Source: Meandrina meandrites | Lineage: Eukaryota > Cnidaria > Anthozoa > Scleractinia > Meandrinidae | DNA: 64,000 bases | Assembly: GCA_963693305.1 (NCBI GenBank) | Contig: OY855906.1 | Location: 11,774,102 to 11,838,101, forward strand | Direction: 5' to 3' | In this document: positions 35,901 through 46,400 of the stretch, piece after piece | Position numbering within the stretch: the stretch's first letter is position 1 | Layout of the letters: every line of letters begins with the position of its first letter | Made by a program: the position numbers and the translations under genes | The notes under the pieces: model-generated | The model's database searches: none | What the model was told of the DNA's origin: nothing | What the model saw: only the letters and a program-made list of their open reading frames with translations

Positions 35901-36254
35901 CTTCGACTAAAAATTCACTGAGGAAAACATAAGCTAATTGTAGTTGCTGCTGCCTTCGACTAAACGCTCACAGGGCCTTCAGAGGCGTACAAGAAAGCTT
36001 CTTACTCTACTTTAACTACCGTAATTAGTTTTACAAGACACGACAAACCTGCAATTCCAATGATGACCGTGAGGAAGAACGCCACGAAGAACGAGACGAA
36101 AACCAAAACAAACTGTCGTTTCGTGAGGGTGTAAAGCCGCATTTGGACGGTCCTAACAGTAGAAAAAACAATCAGCACAATTAGCAATGGATGTGGAAAT
36201 TTAAGAATGACAAACAGAGTATTTTACTTACGAGTCCATTTCCTTGGTAGCCAT
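23969..36254 (-). CDS. TMEM181: TMEM181, multi-pass membrane protein (479 aa, 18 coding exons)
   Basis: Coding exons on the minus strand: 36254-36232, 36152-36049, 33688-33621, 33090-32997, 32487-32366, 31736-31614, 31174-31094, 30516-30458, 30054-30014, 29590-29463, 28184-28096, 27469-27412, 27015-26913, 26572-26521, 25714-25632, 25178-25089, 24179-24107, 24017-23969. They sum to 480 codons with all phases matching. Segments MRLYTLTKRQFVLVFV, NQQLWLLCKI, HLGYLDYPSYVA, VEIWFRFVFLVLTF, FPLNFLVNSW and LNFYLYTMAFVYSPSKN match human TMEM181 as I know it. A first hydrophobic segment (22-42) precedes a lumenal or extracellular beta-rich domain (about 45-190), then seven hydrophobic segments to about residue 432 and an acidic Ser-rich tail. 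The family is Wntless/GOST-like; its role is poorly known, and human TMEM181 was reported as a host factor for a bacterial cytolethal distending toxin. One intron is AT-AC. The stop is TGA at 23971-23969. Confidence 0.93.
24381..24640. repeat. GAGGTGTCTGT minisatellite with inverted ends (TMEM181 intron 16)
   Basis: About eight imperfect copies of a GAGGTGTCTGTCTTGTA-like unit of 15-18 bp. The borders ACAGTCAATTTATTCTCTTT and AAGAGAGAACTAGAGTTGACTGT are inverted, so the whole may be a TIR element with a tandem core. A related block in the opposite orientation lies at 45437-45600. Confidence 0.7.
25179..25631 (-). other. TMEM181: U12-type AT-AC intron of TMEM181
   Basis: The intron starts ATATCCTTT (positions 25631 down to 25623), the exact U12 AT-AC donor consensus, and ends in AC at 25180-25179. 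A branch-site match TTCTTTAAC (consensus TTCCTTAAC, one difference) lies at 25196-25188, its adenosine about 10 nt before the end. Splicing here gives HYDNSAEFLTFFGLLNFYLY, which matches the animal TMEM181 sequence. I found no GT donor that restores the frame. Confidence 0.88.
26088..26505. mobile_element. MITE with about 45 bp inverted ends in TMEM181 intron 14
   Basis: The left end from GCATGCAAGGTGTAAGTG through AGCTCCCAGAATAACCTGTC is mirrored at 26462-26505 (GACAGGTTATTTTGGGAGCT and GTAAATGAAG-type block). The interior has short repeats of the CTACCAACAGG type. The right end stops about 15 bp from the splice donor at 26520. Non-coding. Confidence 0.75.
27584..28040. mobile_element. hAT-like MITE with 8-bp target duplication (TMEM181 intron 11)
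   Basis: The ends AGGGGGGCATAAGGG and CCCTTATGCCCCCCCT are inverted. The flanks CATATTGG (27576-27583) and CTTATTGG (28041-28048) agree at 7 of 8 positions, the duplication length of hAT insertions. The interior is rich in AAACCGCA/ACCGCAAAACC motifs in direct repeat and has no open frame. Confidence 0.7.
28347..28523. mobile_element. Near-perfect foldback element with about 83 bp arms (TMEM181 intron 10)
   Basis: The sequence folds on itself almost completely: CAATAGCCTCCATTTGGCGC at the left end mirrors the right end, and arms run through ATGCACGGATATTTGTCC and GCGAACAGTTTTCC to a tiny palindromic centre GAGCGAAGCTC. Overlapping frames appear on both strands only because of this palindrome. 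Confidence 0.85.
28715..28766. repeat. Short hairpin CAAAACTGGGGAATATCA
   Basis: Inverted 18-19 bp arms around a 14-bp spacer in TMEM181 intron 10. It may be a separate small element or part of a larger one with the foldback 190 bp away. Confidence 0.6.
29715..29945. repeat. Dispersed repeat with CCATGACTTTCCA motif
   Basis: This segment in TMEM181 intron 9 holds GAGCTTTTGAAATTTTGAAATT and repeated TTCCATGACTTTCCA blocks. A related segment in opposite orientation lies at 50262-50368 in KDM1A (GTCATGGAAAGTCCTGGAA, then TTCAAAAGCTCAAAA). Confidence 0.5.
30607..31023. mobile_element. tRNA-like SINE segments with direct repeats (TMEM181 intron 7)
   Basis: Two direct copies of a 90-bp block starting AAAGATGGTAAATTTTAA (30607-30697 and 30867-30956) each adjoin a tRNA-like piece. 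The first is on the minus strand (30774 to 30700, with TAGCTCAGTGGTTAGAGCAC and GGGTTCTGTTCC). The second is on the plus strand (30959-31023, TAGCTCAGTGGATAGAGCGC and GGGCTTGATTCCC). These are A-box and B-box sequences of pol III promoters, but neither folds into a complete tRNA that I can complete. Confidence 0.6.
32042..32061. repeat. G20 run in a G-rich intronic segment
   Basis: Twenty consecutive G within a segment (31930-32110) of repeated TTTGGGAGGGG-like blocks in TMEM181 intron 5. Long G-runs also occur at 38141-38158 and 38374-38391. Confidence 0.8.
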
Positions 36255-39200
36255 ATTTGAGGCTCGGAAAAAATCTACTCGCCAAACACAGCCATATTAG
36301 CATTTGACGCCAAAAGGAACAACTCATCAGTTCGCTTTTGTTCAAAACAGTCGAGGGAGAACTGGGAACGAGGAAAATTTGCATACTCTTCGAATTCATT
36401 CGCGGAAATAAAATTTGTTGGAAGATTTCCGTTCCTGGTTTCGGCTATTGAAGACATAAAATTGGTAATTGAGCTATCCGCGAAATGAAGGCAGTGCGTG
36501 GGCTCCAGTGTTTCTGTATAACCCTCGTCTTGTATTCTTGATCGGCTACTTTCACAAGCTTTCTCTACTGAGGCGATGCTAGAACAGCCTGGGAAGGGTT
36601 GTGACATTTATATGAGGTATATGGTAAGTTTCTATGCATTATTTTCCGTTCCTTTCCGAGTGAGCTAATCACAAAAGAGTGACCCTGAACCACTTCGGAA
36701 ACTTAAATGTCCCGAAAAAGAAATCAAAGCCCGTCTTATATCAGATATCACGAAACATCGTCCATCTCGAATTGCGAAAATTTCATTAATAACGTGAACT
36801 GGACCAGTTTCTGTTCAACCAGACACACATGGACCATGTCACATGGCAATATGGCTCTGTGAGTCTGTAAAAAAAAATGGCACGACAAAGTCCTTCAGCT
36901 AAACACAAGTTACATAAAGTTGTGAAGCCAGTCAGTTGTGGGTTAAGTTGAAGGAGTAGCTGCCCTCCTGTGTAGGGAGGGCATCAGCTGTTCCACTGAT
37001 CACTGCGCAAATAGATGTGTGATTGAAACATGTCCATTTGGAAAGATTCATAACACGAGTCACTCATTCTAGCTAAATATAGAGTGCATGAACGTCAAGA
37101 GAAAAACCCAATGTTGAGCATAAAACTTGCAAGAATCCCAGCTGGTAGTAGGCTGACCAAGTATAGGGCATACTTCGCAATATCACTGATATCTTGGCGA
37201 AGAGTTGAATTCTGTTGCTCGTTGGTACTACCTTCGAGGTGACTGTGAGTTTGACCACAGGAAACGGCCAAAGAACTTCCAAGCTAGACCCTTACGTGAT
37301 CTGGTGATCATTCGCTCTCGGTTTCTATTCGTAACATTCAGAGTCGATTCGGAATGTGCCCTCAAAAGCTAGCTTGCGATTCTGGAATCTTGAGTTCATA
37401 ATCTAATTGCTATTTAGAAAGAATAACTAGAGTTATACCAAGTAATCAGTCCTGCAACGATATAGACTTCCACAAATAGACATGCTTCCATATAACAATA
37501 AAAAAATATATCGTTCTGTTGAAATTCTGATTGAGCAATCTGCGAGAATTACTCAAACGTAAAGGCATTACAAATAGGTGTTGTAAAAGAAAGTTTTTCA
37601 GCAAAATTTAAATTGAGATGAAACCGTTTGTTGGCCGGTTTAGGTGGTGATTCTGCTCCATACAAACCACTGGGCTACGTCTTCTTTTCTTAATCGAATA
37701 AAACCTCTACATAAATAATTCTAATACTAGCTGAAACTGTTAGCCGAAATAAGGAAATGACGATGGTACTAGACAAGACGACTGCGTTAAACTGGATTGC
37801 ACCATGATGCGGAGGATGATAGGTCCTCAGTTATCATTCCATTTCTTAGCTACCAGTTGAAATCGTTTAGATATTTCACATCTGTCAGTTAATTTTCCTT
37901 GTCACTTAGTTTTACAGTGTCGTTTTTCACAGTGGTATGCGACTAAAGACTATCGTCACGAGCAAGAAAGGAAAAAACTGCTGAGATGCCAAGGGAAAAT
38001 AGGCACTCGGGCCAATTCGTCTACAGGAAGAAAAAACCCTGGCTTACACCATGTCACTACAATCTAGTCCTGTTTTTTGAGCCCACGTTTTTGATCCGAC
38101 TCCGTGTTTTGGAAGGGGCTTAATCGGAGACTGGGGGAGAGGGGGGGGGGGGGGGGGGCTTTTCTCAAATCACACATCAGTTGGGGTACGCATAAGATAA
38201 TTAAATTTTCTAAAGTGGACTTTTTATGTTTTAGTGCAGTTTTGGTAACACATTTTCACAAAGTAGCAACAATATATGTAAATGTGGTCAATGAATACCT
38301 TTAAAAGCAAAAAGTTGCCTTGTTCATAGATTGTCATGATTTACAATCTGAAAAAAAAGAACTTTAAGACGGTGGGGGGGGGGGGGGGGGGCTTCTTAGA
38401 GAAAGGCGGGCTAGGTAGTAGGTAGTTTACTTTTATGATGGCCGTTCATTCGGTACCAGTACTCTTCAAACCCCTTGCCTATGGACTTGATCTCGGCGTC
38501 GAAGAAACGCTTTCAGATATTTCGACATTTCGGGAACGATCTCCTCTTCCCCCTTTGGGGATTTCAGGTCAAAGCTGCTTCAAAAATGCTTCCGCAAGCT
38601 GGCAAGGTGTCGTGATCGCTGTACTGTGATATTTTGTTTATAGTGCATATATATTTGTTTGGAAAGTCTGGATTGTCCGTCGTGATAGTGAACAAAAAAG
38701 CGAGATACTTGCAGTTGTTCAGCAAATATAAGGCTAAATGTATTTCATTTTTCACGGTTTATATTGGAGAGTTTACTCATATGTTCCATGAGGTTTGATG
38801 ACGGCTGAGAGAGTTACAATGGCGAAATAAAATAGCAAATTATGTATTTATCATCCTACAGAAAATCTACATCACAGACACTGAAAATACAAAATGTCGG
38901 TGTTTTTATTTAATTAAAGTATTACAAAAGAAGTTTATTGCTCTCAAGAACGGCGCGATAGATTTGATTCTCTTCAGTAAACCGGCCACTCGGCTGATTT
39001 TGTAATCTGTTCTTTTGAGTGATTGTGTTGTCACGACTTTCCAACACTTCAAGGAAATTGCAATGCTGTTTAGGATAGTAGATTATCAAATGACAAATCT
39101 CAGTTTCGAGAAAATCTCATTTCTTAGAAGGAAACCGTTAATGGAATGATACAATGTAAACGGTAACTGGCAAGTAATCGATCGATAACTCGTTTTGCAT

Positions 39201-40409
39201 GTTAATTCAACAGATCTTTTTTATGTTTACATTTATTTCGCTGGATCGGACAACCGAAGTCGATCTGAGGTGGTAAACAACGGTCTTTGATTTATTTTTG
39301 TAATAATTTCGTATAAACACAAAGTTTCGAACAGGTATCACCCTAAAGCAATGACTTCCTGCAGCGATGTTGGAACTGAACCAATCAAATCTTAAAGTTA
39401 CTGTGTTCAGTATATGCACATGAATATTGTATGTGCAAATTGTAACCTGTTAATATTTACGATTTGCTTTATCTTAAACAGGAAGATTCTTGAGAAAGAT
39501 GTAAATGACACGAGTTCCTGGGATCGGAGAAAACTGATTTCCCGCGAGATCTCCCTCCAAAAGTTGAACCTACGATGACCTTCCTACTGCCGGCTTTGGG
39601 ATTTGTTTTACCGATAAGTGAGAATGCGTAAAACAAAATTAGCTTGTTAGTAGAAATATTCTTTGTTATCGATTATTCTAATGGCAATCACTTCGAGAAG
39701 ACTGAACGGGAAATTCAAAGACCCTCTTCAAACTGGCTTCCAGATGACAGTCGCGTGGTTGGGAACATCTGTTCCACGACTTTGTTTACAGACATTGAAG
39801 GTTTAATCTGACTTTCAGTTTGTGCACATTTAAACACGTTTTCGATTGGACAATTTATTTTTAACCAGGTTTTACGAAATTAAATCGCTAGATCTGCCTG
39901 GAGGAGAATTGAATCGACATTCCGTCTTGCAATAGGTCGTTGTCAAGGGTATTTTTGACAGTTGTGAAGAACCGCGCCGATGACGTATAAGTTTTGAAAG
40001 ATATCGAGATAAAAACACAATCGACCCGAACGAAAACAATCGATTAATGATCGTTTTACCGCGCACACTTATTTAACTCGTAAGCGAGGAAGCCGATAAA
40101 CTGGAAAGTATTGATTAGATTAAAGACAACAAATCTAACAGTCAGTGTATTGATTCTGTCAATAACTCGTTGCTATAGAAACTGTTTAATCTGGCACCGC
40201 GCATGCTTTTAGATTATGCCGTGATTGGTGGATTTTCATCACGTGCCGTAATTCACGTTGTTATTCCACCTGGCCCTTTGTCATTTCTCTCCGCCAGATT
40301 ATCACGCTGAATTTTCACCCAATTTCCACAATTTATTTCCAAACTTTCAAGTTGAACTAGGTTCGTTAAAAAGTGGCCAGATAGGTCAAGTAGCATCTAG
40401 AATTTGATA
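36255..40409. other. Divergent intergenic region between TMEM181 and KDM1A
   Basis: About 4.2 kb shared by two outward-facing genes. A 110-codon open frame on the minus strand (36607-36275) ends 21 nt before the TMEM181 start and is out of frame with it, so it is leader sequence or an upstream ORF. Two G18 runs at 38141-38158 and 38374-38391 bracket a 215-bp segment. Near the KDM1A start, an inverted CCAAT (GATTGGTGG, about 40220) and CACGTG (about 40241) lie about 165-190 bp upstream of the ATG. No other gene is supported. Confidence 0.5.
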
Positions 40410-43400
40410 ATGTCGGGATCTTATCCACCACCAATACTCCCAAAGCCGCCAAGCGGCCTTCCTTTCATAGCACCTAAACCAAACATGCCAGGTCAGGGTG
40501 TGAATGGAAGTCATTCAGACTCAAACAATCTGGAGGAAAATCGAGAGAATGGAAATAGTCCAAGCTCAAGATCAAATGCCGAAATGTTCGACCTTGAAGC
40601 AGAGATGGCCCGAAGGACGAGTCAGCGTAAGCGGCCTAAAGTATGTTTCACAGTTTGCCTTCATTATCTAAATTTGTCATTCATGATATATTATGCAACA
40701 TTCTTCAATTTATTGTCAACAATACGGTTTTGTGTTCGTCCGCAGCCTTTTTCTTAAGGTTTCAAATAAAGTCTTTCCAGGACACGGAAGACACATATGA
40801 AGCCTTAAGAATCGGATTTTTCAAGAAACATTTGCCGTGACCTCCGATCCGGGGATACTAAATTTATGCAACACTAAACGAACTGTCAAGAGGAGTGAAT
40901 GGTTAGTGGCTCGTCAAAGTCACATGGGCCCTGTTTCAAAGAATTATTTAATAGCTTCCTCGTTAGTGTTTACTTGAATTTCCTGAATTCTGAAAGGGAA
41001 AAAAGTTGGAAAAACTCTAGAATCCCTTCGTTCCGGCTCGGATGAGAGTAAATGAGAGATTTTCGGCGAGATTTTAGAACGTGAAGTGGGAAGCCCTACG
41101 TCACTTTGTCAACAATGAAACTTTGTAATCACCAACACGCAACGGGTTTTTACTTGCAAGGAGATTTCCTCAGCAAGTGTACAAGTCCCGAGTTACGTTT
41201 ACCGAATACTTAATCTTTCATTTCATTTAATTTGTCTCGAGGCCGGCGTTTTTTTAACGGCAAATAAATCACTCCAATTTTTTTTCTGGCGTTGCGCGCT
41301 AGAATTGTTTACATATTTGATGTGGGGTGGTCACGCGGGAATGATTGTCCGCGGAAGAATGGGTGATGTCTGTGCCTTTCACTCGTTCTTCGCGACGAGA
41401 TTACCATTGTTTTTCCTGAGAATTTTCAGTTAAAACCGTCAAATAATCACCTGGCTTCTATCACGGGAAGTTGAAACAAAGTCTTTCGTTTTCGGTTGGA
41501 ATTCACGTTGGTTATTTTGTCTTAGTTTTTATTATGGAGGTGAGTGAATGAATCGTGTATAGAATGCAAATTTCAGGTTTCCGCAAGGTCTTTCGATTCG
41601 ACTCGTCTCAAAGGAAAGGATCGAAATGTAATAACTTGATTGACGTTATTCTTTCTTGAAATCGCTAGACTAGAGTATTTTCTAAGAAAACGATTCCAGT
41701 AACGACCAGTAACGCTCTGAAAATACGAAAGATCTCGTCTTTGAAACACAGCGAAGTAAATCCATTGAATGATAATTTAGCGAAACACGCGTTTTCCATG
41801 TGCGTTCAGCTGATATTTTTGCCCGAAATTTCGCTGCTTATGCGTTTAAATCCTACAAAATAATTTTATCTAAGTATGCACTAAAATATGGACATCTTTT
41901 GAGTTACGATTCTGGGTCTTCTGGCAATCACACAAAGAGAGAGAAATTAATTTATTATTTCTATCTCTCAAGCTGAAACTAAAATTCATCTGACAGCTGT
42001 TGTACCGTGTTGCATAACATTTTGTACATATAATATAGCTATAGATACTATTTAGTTTGCTGTAGCTTGTGTTTTGAGACTTCCTCTACATGTTTGTACC
42101 TGTGTATGTTTTATTGTTAAAATGTTTATCAGTTATTTTCTTTGAAAAGGACTTCATGTACAATATGTAACTATATTGTACTAAACTGTATTACATATAG
42201 ATGCACTACATATTTTTTTATTTGATATTTTAAGCAATTCATGGTTGCAAACTAAAAATACAGAGAATATGACATGGATGAAGTGTATAAGAGTGAGTAA
42301 GACCATTCAATGGAAGCATCAACCTAAATGTCTACATTTGAGACCATCTTCTAGTCAGATGACTAAACCTCACAATTTCCTGGATATTGGGTTACTAATA
42401 ACTAATATACACATACTTAAAATTCATCTAAAGACATTTCAACCCATGGTATTTTTTAAGGTTACCGTATACCTTTGGGGGTCTCTCGTGTCTAAACGAT
42501 ATAGTGCAGTTAGAATAAATTGCAGATAGCTAAAACCCAATATCAAAAATTATCAGTCTTTTAGGAACCTGGAAACATGAGTGCCTAAGTCACCTTTTGA
42601 AGGCTACAAGTCAAAGCGAATTTAGCATTTCGCTTATTTAATTTGTTCTTTGGTTTCCAGACCCCAAGTGCTAAAAAGACATTTTGCAAATAGGGCTAAA
42701 ACACACGGGAGTGATCGTACAAAAATCGCTCCTGTAGAAAAAGGAAACAGAAATAAAAAAATCGCCAACACGTTTTTGTTGTTAACACGCTAAACTATAG
42801 CTGCTTGCCAAATTTGACCTAGAAGGAGCAAATTCCTTTGGAGTTGTAGCTGATCGCGTTCAAAGCGAAAAAATTGATTTCAGAAAACAGTGCTTAAGAA
42901 ATATCTTGTAGAGCAAACAAACGCCGCCCACATGAAGCTTGCAACACCTTCTCAAATAACAAGGCCAATCAGTGCGTGACAATGGCAGCTTTTGTGATAA
43001 TTCCCACGAAACCTTCTCGGTTGAGTGTGTTGTGGTTTAAATTTTTCCTTGGTTTAAAATTTTTCAAACCAGTTTGATTTTTATTTTCCTTTGTTTTAGA
43101 TTATGATAATCAATACAAGACAATGAAAACTAAAAAACAAACTGGTTTGAAAAATTTTAAACCAAAGAAAAATTTAAATCACAACAAGTGCATACACATC
43201 ATATGGGTGTCAATCAAAAGAAGACTTTTTACTTCCGGTCAAAAACGAAATATGCTCATTCATCTGCCAATATCCATTTTTTCAAAACTTTTTTTTTAAT
43301 GAAAGATCGCACTCGGACTATTACTTGGATCTAAAAATCCGATTTGGGGAAAAAATGTCGATCTGAAGGTATATGGTAACCTTAAACTACTAGATATACA

Positions 43401-46400
43401 ATTCTTCGTCTGAGGGCAAAGTTTGTATTTATGTGCCATAGTATCTATTATTATTAGTTGATTGTAGCAGCCACCATCATAAGATATAGTACCTTAAGAT
43501 ATTGAGATACTTCTTTGGTAATTCAGGTGACTTTACACCATCTTTTACCATTTCCTGCATGTACAGCCTTTTATGGTGATCACAATAATCTTTACTTAGT
43601 TTTGTCAACCTCTATTTCTGATGTTATAATTCCATACCAATGAGTTCCCTTCAATCTTGTGTCTTGTTCTGCAACATATTTGTTTCTTTATTCAGATTAT
43701 GAAATGATGTGCCAAGGAACTAGGAAAATCTGTTTGTTATAACAGGGATTCATTGTAAACCAAATCGTGGCGAAAAGACCAAAATATCCCTTCTATAGTC
43801 ATCTGGTTAAATTGTACCATTTTAGTAGAACATAACAGGATTCAAGGTTTCCCCTTTCTTTTCATCTGTTTCACATTCAACGTCAGTTGGATTTGAGCGC
43901 ATAAAAAAGTGTACCATGCACTTCGAATTATCTGAATTTTATTTTAAAACATTTAGCGGCAATGAATTGCATTTTTTTCAGGTTGAATACACTGAAGTTG
44001 ATGTAAAATTGGCAAATCTGACAGATGATGAATTATCTGATGATGAAATCATGAGGACCACTTCAAGGATGTCACCAGTCCCCGCACCCATGGAGACTGA
44101 AGAACCACGTGAAGTAGAAGAGGAGGAAGAAGAGGAAGATGTACCAGAAGGTGGGATGCCTGCGCTTTCCAGCACTTTATAACAAACAACCTTTAAAGTC
44201 AGGCCTGTAGGCAGGATTTTTGATGGGGGTGGGGGTGCATTAGAGCGACGTTTGCACAATGAAATGTTGTTCTCAGGCACAAACTCACAGTGGGGTCCAG
44301 TGGTATTCTCCCTCCTGGAAACTTTGAAAACTTATATGTAGGATCTCTGATCCTGCAATTCATGCACTTTGAAGGAAGCTTGAAATCAACCTCATTCCCA
44401 GGATCTCTCTCCTCCTGCCCCCATCCCCCTTACCCTCCCCCCCCCCCCCCTCCTTTGCCCACCAGAGTTAGAGAGCTTCTAGGGGATGGGAGATAGAGAC
44501 CCTGGAAATGTGCTTGATTTGAAATTAAATGAGGCATGATGAACATGCATTTGAATACATTCATTGAATATTTCTGGAACCTTTTAAATTCAAAATGGAT
44601 TTCTGAGAAACAGAAACTTTTTGTGACATGTAGTGATGACAGAATTGTATTGTTACTTAAATTTACAATAAATATGTACAGCAACGTAAAAAAAGGCAGG
44701 TACAATTTAAAGGAGGCATCTTTATTTTACATCCAAAATGTGTCAACTGAAAACAACAGTAACAAAAAGCACTTGTGTGATGTATACTCAATAACATTTT
44801 CTAGCACAAATGTGTAACCTACATGTACACTTAACAGTATTTAGATTCTGTAAAGTTGGACAGTACTTTTGTGGTGATTTTAATACAACTATGAAATTAA
44901 CCTTGACAGGACTTGAAGGTGCCGCTTTCCAGAGCAGACTGCCATTTGACAAGATGACTTCACAAGAGGCATCTTGTTTTCCAGATGTCTCACAGGGACC
45001 CCCACCAATCCAGAAACAGTTTCTGTACGTCAGGAATAGAATGGTATGTCAACATCTATTTTATTGGAGATTCGCATTTAGTTAATCAAGTTCACTGTAT
45101 TTAAGATTTGTTCAAAAGAGGATTATGATTTTTGTAAATTCTTTCAAAAGTAAAAAAGTATAATATATCCTAATTACAGTTAAGACTTTGTACTTGCAAG
45201 TTTCTTTTCTGTTTAATGAGGTAATTTTCTCTAATGCAAAATGTTGTTTCGTTTGTAATTAAGCTACAACTGTGGGTTGAGAATCCGCGGCAGCAGTTGA
45301 CCTTGGAACATGCATTGTCTCAACTGGAACCTCTCCAAAACAGTAAGTAGTCTTAATTACTGCATTTATTGTATTTAGTGTAATCAGTATCGATGTTGTT
45401 TTTGTCTGATGTTTATTAATAAATTTGAAAAACTCCTTTAGTTACAGACACCTCTATAATGCAGACACCTCCCTATTACAGACAGGTTCACTTGGTGAGA
45501 AAGACACCAAAATTCTTATAAACTCCACCTCTGTTAATACAGACACCTCATAATATGGACGATCTTTTGTTCTTTTGGTGTTTGACTGTAGGTCCCAAAA
45601 CAAATCTTAAAATCCCCCCCCCCCCTTTTTCAGGTTCAATGCAAAACCTTATAGTAATAAAACTTTGAGTGTACTAGGTTATTTTTTTGTCTGTTGCAGG
45701 CAGGTTTGGCAAATTTTTAGAGTGATTATAATCCCCTGACAAGCAAGTGAAATTCAAGTCTGGCATGTCAAATATCAGTGATTACTTTCTCTTACGAGTA
45801 ATTCTGTGGCAATCACCAAGTGCCCCCCCCCCCCCCCTTGGTTGAATGAACTTTATTTCATGGTTAATAAAGAACCATACCCGGTATTTATCAAGGATCT
45901 AGTTTACAGTGTGACAACTCGAATTGGGGCACCCTGAGCAAAATTAACCAATCTCAGTGTTAATTGAAAACAAAGGATAGGTACATTTTTATGCTAATCT
46001 TTTGTTTACATTCTAGAATGTTATTGGTCAGTTGCTAAAAATGACCCTATCCGTTGTTTTCAATTAATGCTGTGATTGGTTAATTTTGTTCAGGGTGCCC
46101 CGGTTCGAGTAGTCGCACTGCAAAATTATTTTTTCTTTGAGCTTTTCTGAAAGTCTTCAATTTAGATCTTGCGTATGTTTTCCCTTAGATGACCCCAAAC
46201 TTGCATCTAGAGTACATGCATTCCTTTCAAGATATGGCTTAATAAACTTTGGAGTTTACAAGATCCTCAAAATGCCACCACCACGTAAGTGTTACAAGTT
46301 ACTGATGGCATCTTTGTTAGTTTAACTAGTGAATATTTGAATTTCACATGTACATAAGTGTAAATACTATTATTTGTAATCATTGTTGAAGGTAATTATG

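Noticed and set aside
38435..38755. Short frames on both strands near 38.5 kb, one with KGFEEYWYRMNG on the minus strand
   Set aside because: Too short and interrupted, with no identifiable parent protein.
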